From Ornithinicoccus hortensis (GTDB lineage Bacteria; Actinomycetota; Actinomycetes; Actinomycetales; Dermatophilaceae), in the NCBI RefSeq assembly GCF_006716185.1, contig NZ_VFOP01000001.1, positions 682,001-746,000 on the forward strand: 64,000 nucleotides of DNA. Reading direction: 5' to 3'. This document shows positions 55,878-64,000 of the stretch, one piece after another (the first letter of the stretch is position 1; every line of letters starts with the position of its first letter). A program made the position numbers and the translations under genes. The notes below the pieces were generated by a model that saw only the letters and a program-made list of their open reading frames with translations, did not search any database and was not told where the DNA came from.

Positions 55878-57407
55878 ATGCCGCACTTCAAGCTCCCCGA
55901 CCCCGGCGAGGGCCTGGTCGAGGCCGAGATCGTCACCTGGAAAGTCAAGGCCGGTGACCAGGTCAAGACCAACGACATCGTGGTCGAGATCGAGACCGCC
56001 AAGTCGCTGGTCGAGCTGCCGATCCCGTGGGACGGCACCGTCCTGGAACTCCTCGTCCCGGAGGGGGAGACGGTCGAGGTCGGCACGCCGATCATCGTGA
56101 TCGACAACGGCGACGGCGGTGGTGGCGCGGGCGGGGGAGCGGCCGGTGCCGCCGCGGCGGACGCCCCGGGTGCCGGGGTCGCCGCGCCGACGGAGGAGGC
56201 CCCGAAGCGGGAGGCCAACCTGGTGGGCTACGGCCCCTCGGAGGGTTCCACGTCGCGGCGTCCCCGCAGACGGTCCACCTCGGTCCCCGACGCGCCCCCG
56301 CCCCCCGCCTCGGCCGGGGACGGCCGGGGCACCCCTGCGGCCGCTCCCGCGGCGACGCCCCCCACCCCGCCGCCCGCCGCGGCACCTGCCGCCCCGCCCG
56401 CCGTGGAGACCGCCCCTCCGGCGGACGGCCCCAAGCCGCTGGCCAAGCCCCCGGTCCGCAAGTACGCCAAGGACCTCGGCGTCGACCTGGCCGCGGTGCG
56501 TCCGACCCGGGCGGACGGCGTGATCACCCGGGCCGACGTGGACGCGCACGCCGCCGCGGCCGCCGCACCGGCCACCGCCCCTGCCGCGCCGACCGGGCAG
56601 ACGGCGGCTCCGGCAGAGGTGCCGGCCGCACCGGGGGCCGGAGCCCCCGGCGGGACGGCATACGCACCGCCGGTCTTCGACCGGGGCGGCGAGCGGGAGA
56701 CCCGCACCCCGGTCAAGGGCGTGCGCAAGATGACCGCCCAGGCGATGGTCGGGTCGGCGTTCACGGCGCCGCACGTCACCGAGTTCATCACCGTCGACGT
56801 GACCGCCACGATGGAGCTGGTCGAGCGGCTGAAGAAGAGCCGGGAGTTCCGGGATACCAAGGTGTCCCCGCTGCTCATCCTGGCCAAGGCGCTGGTGCTG
56901 GCCGTCAAGCGCCACCCCGGCATGGTCGCCGTCTGGGACGAGGCCGCGCAGGAGATCGTGCAGCGCAACTACGTCAACCTCGGCATCGCCGCGGCCACCC
57001 CGCGCGGGCTGATCGTGCCCAACATCAAGGACGCCGACCTGATGGACCTGCGCCAGTTGGCGGAGGCGTTGACCAACCTGGTGGACACCGCGCGGTCCGG
57101 GCGCACCCAGCCCGCCGAGATGTCCGGTGGGTCGATCACCATCACCAACGTCGGCGTCTTCGGCGTCGATACCGGGACCCCGATCATCAACCCCGGTGAG
57201 TCGGCGATCGTCTGCTTCGGGGCGATCCGTCGCCAGCCGTGGGTGGTCACCAACGCCGCCGGTGAGGAGGAGATCGTGCCGCGGTGGATCACCCAGCTCG
57301 CGGTGTCCTTCGACCACCGGCTCATCGACGGCGAACTCGGCTCCCGGTTCCTGGCCGACCTGGCCGCCCTGCTGGAGGACCCGGCCCAGGCCCTGGTCTG
57401 GGGCTGA
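55878..57407 (+). CDS. bkdC: Dihydrolipoamide acyltransferase (E2)
   Basis: 509 residues. A lipoyl domain with K42 in EIETAKSLVE is followed by a long Ala/Pro-rich linker and the peripheral-subunit-binding domain (VRKYAKDLGVDLAAVRPTRADGVITRADVDAHA, landmarks only, about 194-226). A second Ala/Pro linker leads to the catalytic domain with H480 and D484 in SFDHRLIDGE. It transfers the acyl group to CoA. The E3 gene is not in this window. Confidence 0.95.
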   Translation: MPHFKLPDPGEGLVEAEIVTWKVKAGDQVKTNDIVVEIETAKSLVELPIPWDGTVLELLVPEGETVEVGTPIIVIDNGDGGGGAGGGAAGAAAADAPGAGVAAPTEEAPKREANLVGYGPSEGSTSRRPRRRSTSVPDAPPPPASAGDGRGTPAAAPAATPPTPPPAAAPAAPPAVETAPPADGPKPLAKPPVRKYAKDLGVDLAAVRPTRADGVITRADVDAHAAAAAAPATAPAAPTGQTAAPAEVPAAPGAGAPGGTAYAPPVFDRGGERETRTPVKGVRKMTAQAMVGSAFTAPHVTEFITVDVTATMELVERLKKSREFRDTKVSPLLILAKALVLAVKRHPGMVAVWDEAAQEIVQRNYVNLGIAAATPRGLIVPNIKDADLMDLRQLAEALTNLVDTARSGRTQPAEMSGGSITITNVGVFGVDTGTPIINPGESAIVCFGAIRRQPWVVTNAAGEEEIVPRWITQLAVSFDHRLIDGELGSRFLADLAALLEDPAQALVWG

Positions 57408-57424
57408 CCGAACGCCGGACCCAC

Positions 57425-57464
57425 GACGAACGGTGCCGCACCCGAGGGTGCGGCACCGTTCGTC
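57425..57464. terminator. Bidirectional hairpin terminator
   Basis: A perfect 18-bp stem (57425-57442 with 57447-57464) closes on a CGAG tetraloop. It lies between the E2 gene and the convergent lipoprotein gene, and no U tract follows. Confidence 0.85.
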
Positions 57465-57499
57465 TGGTTCTCGCAGGGTTCCCGCGAGGGATTCCGGCG

Positions 57500-58066
57500 T
57501 CAGCCGGCGCAGGCGGTCTCCAGCTCGGCCTGGGCGTCGGCGGAGCCCTGGACGTCGATCTCCGGGAGGGTGATGACCCCGTCCTCGTCGACGACGCTGC
57601 CCTCGTTGACGGCGTCGACCGTCTCCGCGAACGGGGCGTTGACCTCGAGCAGCAGCGTGCTGATGTCCTCCGGCGCGGAGGACGCCGTGGCGTCGATCCG
57701 CTGCTTGAGCAGGTTCACCTCGCTGTAGGTGGGCATGTCGACGATGTCGCCGGCCGTGATGGCCTCGCGGGCGGCGTCGGCGCGGTCGGCCAGCGGGCCG
57801 CCCTCGGTGAAGAACTCCTCGCACGCGGGGTCGGCGTAGCTACCGGCCGCCTCCGTCTCGCCCGCCTCGTCGGCGGCCGCGCCGGTCTCGTCCGCGCTGT
57901 CGCCCGCGGCGCCGGTGTCCTCGGCGGTGTCCTCGGAGTCACCGCCGGCAGCGGCGCCGTTGTCCTCGGCGGCCGTGGTGTCGTCGCTGGGCTCGTCCTC
58001 GCTGCTGCAGGCGCCCAGGACGACCGTCGCGGACAGGGCCAGGGCCAGGAAGCTGGTCTTCTTCAT
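57500..58066 (-). CDS. Predicted lipoprotein with acidic linker
   Basis: 188 residues. The signal peptide ends at lipobox VLGAC (Cys20). Next comes a low-complexity acidic linker of ~50 residues (Asp/Glu/Ala/Gly/Thr), then a ~115-residue helical domain with two Cys (PACEEFF and the C-terminal TACAG). I do not recognise the family. The start at 58066 has AGGAG upstream. It would sit on the outer face of the membrane. Confidence 0.82.
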   Translation of the reverse strand: MKKTSFLALALSATVVLGACSSEDEPSDDTTAAEDNGAAAGGDSEDTAEDTGAAGDSADETGAAADEAGETEAAGSYADPACEEFFTEGGPLADRADAAREAITAGDIVDMPTYSEVNLLKQRIDATASSAPEDISTLLLEVNAPFAETVDAVNEGSVVDEDGVITLPEIDVQGSADAQAELETACAG

Positions 58067-58219
58067 TAGGTGTGCACTCCTCGTCGATTCGTCGTGATCC
58101 GGGAGAAGGCGTACCGGCCCCGACAGGTCGCCCGTCATGGCCGGCGGCGCCATCGTCCCCTGGGCGACGGCACTCCACGGGGCGTGGGTGCTCTCGTCGC
58201 CAACACCTCACTGTGCGCC

Positions 58220-58246
58220 TTTCGGCGCCGAAACTCAAACCGGTTT
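58220..58246. promoter_or_regulatory. Two adjacent perfect palindromes upstream of the lipoprotein gene
   Basis: TTTCGGCGCCGAAA (58220-58233) and AAACCGGTTT (58237-58246) are both exact palindromes, three bases apart, in the 199-bp gap before the lipoprotein gene. A wider pair CCGAAA/TTTCGG encloses the second. They lie about 155 bases before the start codon. They could bind a dimeric repressor of the LacI type. Confidence 0.5.
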
Positions 58247-58265
58247 CGGGGTACCCCCGGATGGG

Positions 58266-59135
58266 TCAGGGGGTGATCACCAGCGCGTCCAGGACGCGCA
58301 CCGCCAGGGCCTCGTCGCCGGTCACCTGGTAGGCCAGGTCCGCGGTGGCCCGACGGCCCGCGGCCCTGCGGGTGAGTGCATCGGTGGACAGCGCGATCGT
58401 GGTGGTCGGTCCCTCGACCAGGGGGGTCGACTCCACGGGGTCGGCGCCCCCGGAGAAGAGGGCATGGGCCCACGGCCTGCCCTCGGGGTTGCGGCCCATC
58501 CGCACGCCGATCCGCCCGGTGGCCGGTCCGGTGCAGTCGAGGATCACCGCGGTGCCCTCCGGCAGTTCCATCCGCTCGGCGGCCAGGACCGGGAAGGAGC
58601 GCTCGAACCCGGCCAGGAAGACGGCCGCGCCGGGTGCGTCGAGCCCACCGGGGCGGCCGAGCACCTCGCGCAGGTCCTGCTCGTGGGTCCAGATGTCCAT
58701 GATCCGGAGCCGGAGCAGGTCCCCCAACGGCCGGGTGCTGTCCATCGGGGCCGGGACCACGGTGTCCAGGGTCAGGTCGGGCGCGCCCAGCGAGGCCATC
58801 CGGCCCAACAGCAGCGTCTCGAGCTCGTTGACCACGGCCCGGCCGGGGGTCTTGCGCCGGACCTGGACCCCCCACTCCATCCACTCGGCGAACTCGTGGT
58901 GCACGTGCTCCCGCTCCGGGAGGTCGACCCGCGGATAGTCCCCTCCCTCGAGGAAGTCCTCCAGGGCCGCCACGTGCGCGATGTGGTCCTTCACGGTCCA
59001 CCCGGGGCAGGAGGTGGGGCGCTCGAAGTCCTCCGCGGTCGCGGTGTGCCCCAGGTCCACGACGGTCTGCACCGTCTGCCGGAAGGCTTCGATCAGGCCG
59101 GACAGGTCGTCCGGCGCGGAGGGGTGGATCGGCAT
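58266..59135 (-). CDS. Mycothiol-dependent maleylpyruvate isomerase-family protein
   Basis: 289 residues. The N-terminal DinB-like MDMPI domain has TSCPGWTVKDHIAHV (metal His). The second metal site lies in LRIMDIWTHEQDLR, and an SCP2-like C-terminal domain follows (from about 190). Actinobacterial members are taken to use mycothiol. The substrate is unknown. Its ATG is 26 bases from the divergent CtaG gene, and a -10 box is six bases upstream, so it is probably leaderless. Confidence 0.9.
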   Translation of the reverse strand: MPIHPSAPDDLSGLIEAFRQTVQTVVDLGHTATAEDFERPTSCPGWTVKDHIAHVAALEDFLEGGDYPRVDLPEREHVHHEFAEWMEWGVQVRRKTPGRAVVNELETLLLGRMASLGAPDLTLDTVVPAPMDSTRPLGDLLRLRIMDIWTHEQDLREVLGRPGGLDAPGAAVFLAGFERSFPVLAAERMELPEGTAVILDCTGPATGRIGVRMGRNPEGRPWAHALFSGGADPVESTPLVEGPTTTIALSTDALTRRAAGRRATADLAYQVTGDEALAVRVLDALVITP

Positions 59136-59161
59136 GCCCGGACCTTACCTAGCATGGAGGG
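59136..59161. promoter_or_regulatory. Overlapping divergent leaderless promoters
   Basis: The 26 bases between two divergent start codons contain TAAGGT on the minus strand (59147-59142) and TAGCAT on the plus strand (59150-59155). Each ends exactly six bases before its start codon. Both transcripts would begin at the start codon, so the -35 region of each lies inside the opposite coding sequence. Confidence 0.55.
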
Positions 59162-61167
59162 GTGACCGCAGCCCAGAGGGACCCCGCCGCCGCGACGCGG
59201 GATCCCGGCACCGGGTCGGTGCCCCGATGGTTCCCCGCGGTGGCGCTCGTCGGGCTCGCGCTCCCGGTCGCGCTGCTCGTCGGCGCCGCCTCGGGCGCGA
59301 TGGGCGGGCTGCTGCTGATGGATGCCGGCCCGCTCGTGCGGATCGGCCTGCCCGCGCTGCGCGTGGTGCACGACCTGGCGGCCTCGCTCACCGTCGGCAT
59401 GCTCCTGGTGGCGGCTTTCCTGACACCGGAGGGACGGCATACCCGACGGCGGGCGACCGCGGCCCGGGTGGCCGCGTGGTCCGCGGCGGTCTGGACCGTG
59501 GCCGCGGGGGTGGGCCTGGTGTTCTCCTTCGCCGACCTCGCCGGCCTGCCGCTCACGACCCCCGGCTTCTGGACCGACCTGACCAGCAACGTCTGGCCGC
59601 TGGAACTCACCCGGCTGCTCCTGGTCGAGACGGTCCTGGCGGCGCTACTCGTCCCCTTGGCCTGGCTGTCCCGCACCCGTGGGGCGCTGGCCTGGGCCTT
59701 CGTGCTGTCGCTCGTGACGCTGCTCCCGCTGAGCTTCGCGGGGCACGCCAGCGGGACCGAGGGCCACGAGCAGGCGATGACCGCCCTGATGTTCCACCTC
59801 TTCGGCGTCACGGTCTGGGTCGGCGGACTGCTGGCGATCGTGGTGCTGCGCCCCGTCCTGGGCAAGGCGGTGGCGCCCACCGTGCGCCGCTTCTCCACCC
59901 TGGCGCTGTGGTGCTACGGGGCGGTTGCCGTGTCCGGCGTCCTGTTCGCCCTGCTCGAGGCCGATGACCTGGGCGACCTGACCAGCAGTTACTGGCTGGT
60001 GCTCTGGGGCAAGGTGCTGGCGCTGCTGGTGCTGGGCTGGTTCGGCTACCTCCAGCGGGAGCGGGTCCTCGCCCGAGGGGTGGAGCGCTCGGGCGCCTTC
60101 GCCCGGCTGGCACTGACCGAGCTCGCGGTGATGGGGATCGCCATCGGTCTGGCGGTGGCCCTGTCCCGCACGCCGACCCCGGACGTCGAGCGGCTGCCGA
60201 GCAGCCCGGTGCTGGAGCTGACCGGCTACCCCATGCCGCCCGCGTGGGAGTTCTCCCGGCTGTTCACCCAGTGGCAGGTCAACTGGTTGTTCCTGCCCAC
60301 CGCCGTGGTGGCGGTCGTGACCTACCTGGTCTGGGTGCGGCGGCTGCGGAGCCGCGGGGACTCCTGGCCGCTGCACCGGACCATCTGCTGGGTGATCGGC
60401 TGGGTGGTCTTCGCCTACGCCACCAACGGTGCCCCCGGGGTCTACGGCCGGATCATGTTCTCCCAGCACATGGTGATGCACATGCTGCTGATGATGGCGG
60501 TGCCGATCTTCCTCGTCGTCGGCTCGGTCATCACGCTCGCGCTGCGCAGCCTGCCGGCCCGCAAGGACGCCACCCTCGGGCCCCGGGAGATCCTGCTCGC
60601 CGTCGTGCACTCCCGGTATGCCGCGTTCGTGGCGAACCCGCTGGTGGCCGGGCTCATCTTCTTCGGCAGCCTGATCGCCTTCTACTGGACCGAGTGGTTC
60701 CCGTGGGCACTGACCACCCACTCCGGGCACGTCGTCATGGTCGCGCACTTCACCATCGCCGGCTACGCCTTCGTGTGGTCGCTGATCGGCACCGACCCCG
60801 GGCCGGCCAAGTGGCCCGCGCCGCTGCGGATGATGGTCCTCATCGGCACGCTGGCCGCGCACGCCTTCTTCGGGCTGGCGCTGATGACCGGCACCTGGCT
60901 GTTGGCCCCCGGGTTCTTCAAGGCGATCGAGGTCCCGTATGTCCCGGATCTGCTCGCGGACCAGCAGCTGGCCGGCGGCATCGCCTGGGGGATCGGGGAG
61001 CTGCCCACGCTGGTGCTGGCGATGCTCCTGATGAAGGACTGGCTGCGCAGCGACAGCCGGGAGGCGGCGCGCAAGGACCGCCAGGCCGAGCGGGACGGGG
61101 ATGCCGAGCTGGCCGCCTACAACGCCCACCTGCAGGAACTCGCGCAACGCAACCAACGGAGGCCCCA

Positions 61168-61171
<4 letters not shown>
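59162..61171 (+). CDS. CopD-CtaG fusion: copper transport / cytochrome c oxidase assembly membrane protein
   Basis: 669 residues with about 14 membrane helices. The N-terminal half is CopD-like (FAGHASGTEGHEQAMTALMFHLFGVTVWVGGL). The C-terminal half is CtaG_caa3-like (SQHMVMHMLLMMAVPIFLV; FTIAGYAFVWSLIGTDPGPA). The His and Met clusters suggest copper handling at the membrane. A soluble polar tail closes it. The GTG start has a -10 box six bases upstream and an overlapping GGAGGG. Confidence 0.9.
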
Positions 61172-61971
<800 letters not shown>

Positions 61972-61976
61972 CGCAG

Positions 61977-62012
61977 CCCGCCCGCGTCCGCGGGGTCGCG
62001 GACACGGGCGGG
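61977..62012. terminator. Bidirectional hairpin terminator
   Basis: The stem is CCCGCCCG-C-GTCCGCG with CGCGGAC-A-CGGGCGGG and loop GGGT. It has one internal mismatch. It lies between two convergent genes, five bases after the nitrilase stop. Confidence 0.75.
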
Positions 62013-62029
62013 TGCGGTGGGTCAGGTCC

Positions 62030-63904
62030 TCAGAAGGCGTCCTCCGGCAGGTCCATCAGGGAGGCTTCGGTCTCCACCGTGATGGCCCGCTCGGCCGACA
62101 GCCGGGGCAGGACGGTGCGGGCGAAGAAGCGGGCGGCCGCGACCTTGCCCTGGTAGAACGCCTCGTCGGAGCCGGAGGCGCCCGCCTCGAGGGCGGCCTG
62201 GGCCACCTCGGCCTGGCGCAGCAGCAGCCACCCCACGACGAGGTCGCCGAAGGACATCAGCAGCCGGGTGGTGTTCAGCCCGACGGCGTAGATCGTCTCC
62301 GGCCGGCCCCCGGTGCGGGGGTCGGCCGCCATCACCCGGCCGACCAGGTACTCGACCATGCCCTGGACGTCCTCCAGCGCGGTGCCGAGCAGCGCGCGCT
62401 CGGTGCCGAAGGCATCCTCCGCGGTGCCGCCCTTGACCAGCTCCAGCACCTGCTGGGCCAGGTAGCTCAGCGCCTCGCCGTTGTCGCGGACGATCTTGCG
62501 GAAGAAGAAGTCCATGCCCTGGATGGCGGTGGTGCCCTCGTAGAGGCTGTCGATCTTGGCGTCGCGGACGTACTGCTCGACCGGGTAGTCCTGCAGGAAG
62601 CCGGAGCCCCCGAAGGTCTGCAGCGACTCGGTGCCGAGCAGGGTCCAGGCGCGCTCGGAGCCGCACCCCTTGACCACGGGCAGCAGCAGGTCGTTGACCC
62701 GGCGCGCCATGATCGCCGGCGACCCCTCGGGCAGCTCCTCGGTCCCGGCCTCGGCCTGGGCGGCCATGACGGTGTCCTGGAAGCTGGCGGTGTAGAGCAT
62801 CAGGGCGCGCAGCCCCTCGGCATACGACTTCTGCAGCAGCAGCGACCGGCGCACGTCCGGGTGGTGGGTGATCGTGACGCGGGGGGCGCTCTTGTCGGTC
62901 TGCTGGGTCAGGTCGGGACCCTGCACCCGCTCCTTGGCGTACTCCAGCGCGTTGAGGTAGCCGGTGGACAGTGTCGCGATGGCCTTCGTGCCGACCAGCA
63001 TCCGGGCGTACTCGATGACCCGGAACATCTGGGCGATGCCGTCGTGCACCTCACCGAGCAGGGTGCCCACGGCGGGACGGTCGGGGTCCTCGCCGAAGCG
63101 CAGCTCGCACGTGGTGGAGGTCTTCAGCCCCATCTTGTGCTCGATGTTGCTGACCTGCACGCCGTTGCGCTCACCCAGCTCGCCGGTCTCCGGGTCGACG
63201 TGGAACTTGGGCACGATGAACAGCGAGAGGCCCTTGGTGCCGGGGCCGGCGCCCTCGGGGCGGGCAAGCACGAAGTGGATCACGTTGTCGTAGAACGGGG
63301 CCTCGCCGGAGGTGATGAAGCGCTTCACGCCCTCGATGTGCCAGCTGCCGTCCTCGGCCTGGACCGCGCGGGTGCGCCCCGCCCCCACGTCGGAGCCGGC
63401 GTCCGGCTCGGTGAGCACCATGGTGGCGCCCCAGGCGTGCTCGGTCATCAGCTGGGCCAGCCGCTGCTGCTCGGGGGTGCCCAGCTGGTAGAGCACCTCG
63501 GCGAAGGTGAAGCCCGCGGCATACATCTTCACGGCCGGGTTCGCCCCCAGCAGCAGCTCGGACAGCGCCCAGGTGAGCGACGGCGGGGCCGGGGTGCCGC
63601 CGATCTCCTCGGACAGCCCGATGCGCCACCACTCCGAGTCGACGAAGGCCCGGTAGGCGTCGACGAACGCCTGGTCCATCGTCACCTCGCCGGTGGCCGG
63701 GTCCAGCACCGGCGGGTTGCGGTCCGAGGACAGCAGGCTCGGTCCGAGCTCCTGCTCGGCCAGCGTCGTGACCTGTGCCAGCACGTCGCGTGCCGTCTCG
63801 GCATCGATCTCCCCGAACGGCCCGGTGCCGAGCACCTCCTGGCGGTTCAGTACCTCGAAGAGGTTGAACTCCAGGTCCCTCAGGTTGCTCCGGTAGTGGC
63901 TCAT
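62030..63904 (-). CDS. Acyl-CoA dehydrogenase (FadE5-like, ~620 residues)
   Basis: 624 residues with the large three-domain layout of mycobacterial FadE5. Landmarks are [31 protein letters not shown] (FAD/substrate side), [20 protein letters not shown] and the C-terminal Acyl-CoA_dh_C-like region. It oxidises acyl-CoA to enoyl-CoA. Start ATG 63904 ([18 protein letters not shown]) is typical and preceded by GAGGTG. Confidence 0.93.
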   Translation of the reverse strand: MSHYRSNLRDLEFNLFEVLNRQEVLGTGPFGEIDAETARDVLAQVTTLAEQELGPSLLSSDRNPPVLDPATGEVTMDQAFVDAYRAFVDSEWWRIGLSEEIGGTPAPPSLTWALSELLLGANPAVKMYAAGFTFAEVLYQLGTPEQQRLAQLMTEHAWGATMVLTEPDAGSDVGAGRTRAVQAEDGSWHIEGVKRFITSGEAPFYDNVIHFVLARPEGAGPGTKGLSLFIVPKFHVDPETGELGERNGVQVSNIEHKMGLKTSTTCELRFGEDPDRPAVGTLLGEVHDGIAQMFRVIEYARMLVGTKAIATLSTGYLNALEYAKERVQGPDLTQQTDKSAPRVTITHHPDVRRSLLLQKSYAEGLRALMLYTASFQDTVMAAQAEAGTEELPEGSPAIMARRVNDLLLPVVKGCGSERAWTLLGTESLQTFGGSGFLQDYPVEQYVRDAKIDSLYEGTTAIQGMDFFFRKIVRDNGEALSYLAQQVLELVKGGTAEDAFGTERALLGTALEDVQGMVEYLVGRVMAADPRTGGRPETIYAVGLNTTRLLMSFGDLVVGWLLLRQAEVAQAALEAGASGSDEAFYQGKVAAARFFARTVLPRLSAERAITVETEASLMDLPEDAF

Positions 63905-63946
63905 GACGCACCTCTGTGATCTCACGTGTCGGTCGGCGGTTTCCCG

Positions 63947-63974
63947 ATACTCGCCGTACCTGTTACTTGAGTAT
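63947..63974. promoter_or_regulatory. Inverted repeats upstream of the acyl-CoA dehydrogenase gene
   Basis: ATACTC (63947-63952) and GAGTAT (63969-63974) form a dyad with a 16-base spacer, and TACT-TG-AGTA (63964-63973) is a tight palindrome within it. A TATACT-like -10 lies on the minus strand in the same stretch. The AT-rich block stands out in this GC-rich DNA and is a likely promoter/operator, perhaps for a TetR-type lipid regulator. Confidence 0.5.
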
Positions 63975-64000
63975 AGCCCGCCGCGCGGGCGTTATCTACC

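Overview
The window is about 64 kb of very GC-rich, gene-dense actinobacterial chromosome. An actinobacterium of the order Micrococcales (Intrasporangiaceae/Ornithinimicrobiaceae-like) is my inference. It rests on the extreme GC content, frequent GTG starts, 1-11 bp overlaps between genes, -10 boxes six bases upstream of apparently leaderless starts, mycothiol-type enzymes (DinB/DUF664, MDMPI), a CydABDC oxidase and actinobacterial E1/E2 ketoacid dehydrogenase genes. I see no rRNA, tRNA, CRISPR array, prophage, insertion sequence or replication origin. No stretch longer than 300 bases lacks a gene or gene remnant.

Layout. 1-3391: end of a NarL-type two-component system followed by an ABC-2 exporter. 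3505-4332: HAD phosphatase. 4406-11467 (minus): seven-gene pyrimidine/cyclic-ureide operon with a ring amidohydrolase, a nitrilase-family amidohydrolase, a luciferase-like oxidoreductase and an NMT1/SsuA-type importer. 11632-12224: decayed gene for a small exported cysteine-rich protein. 12248-13745: SpoU methyltransferase and a VOC-like protein. 13773-16710: csoR-copZ-copA copper operon with an operator. 16844-19394: purB overlapping a barstar-like gene, which overlaps a membrane-anchored RNase Sa-like gene. 19448-20626: a coiled-coil membrane protein and an AAA ATPase. 20674-26668: cydA-cydB-cydDC (bd oxidase), preceded by nested palindromes of BlaI/MecI type and by blaI and an M56 peptidase gene (26791-28157). 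28198-31758: galE, DUF664, a GntR-DUF1648 pair and a small DivIVA-domain protein. 31838-43188: a MacB/FtsX-type ABC system with two ATPases, two intact large permeases and one broken permease. 43315-48079: phenylacetate genes (paaK, paaI, paaH, divergent paaN), then a DUF3817 protein, a Nudix protein and a substrate-binding/VWA protein. 51328-53576: dienelactone hydrolase, small membrane protein and aminotransferase. 53671-57407: ketoacid dehydrogenase E1alpha-E1beta-E2. 57500-63904: lipoprotein, mycothiol-dependent enzyme, CopD-CtaG protein, a second nitrilase and an acyl-CoA dehydrogenase.

The most notable features are: the purB-linked RNase/barstar pair; a 33-bp tandem repeat family found both inside the cydDC coding sequence and upstream of the GntR gene; the palindrome cluster in front of cydA; a luciferase-like enzyme where a dihydropyrimidine dehydrogenase might be expected; an AbrB-like tail on an ABC ATPase; and two genes broken by a stop plus a frameshift.
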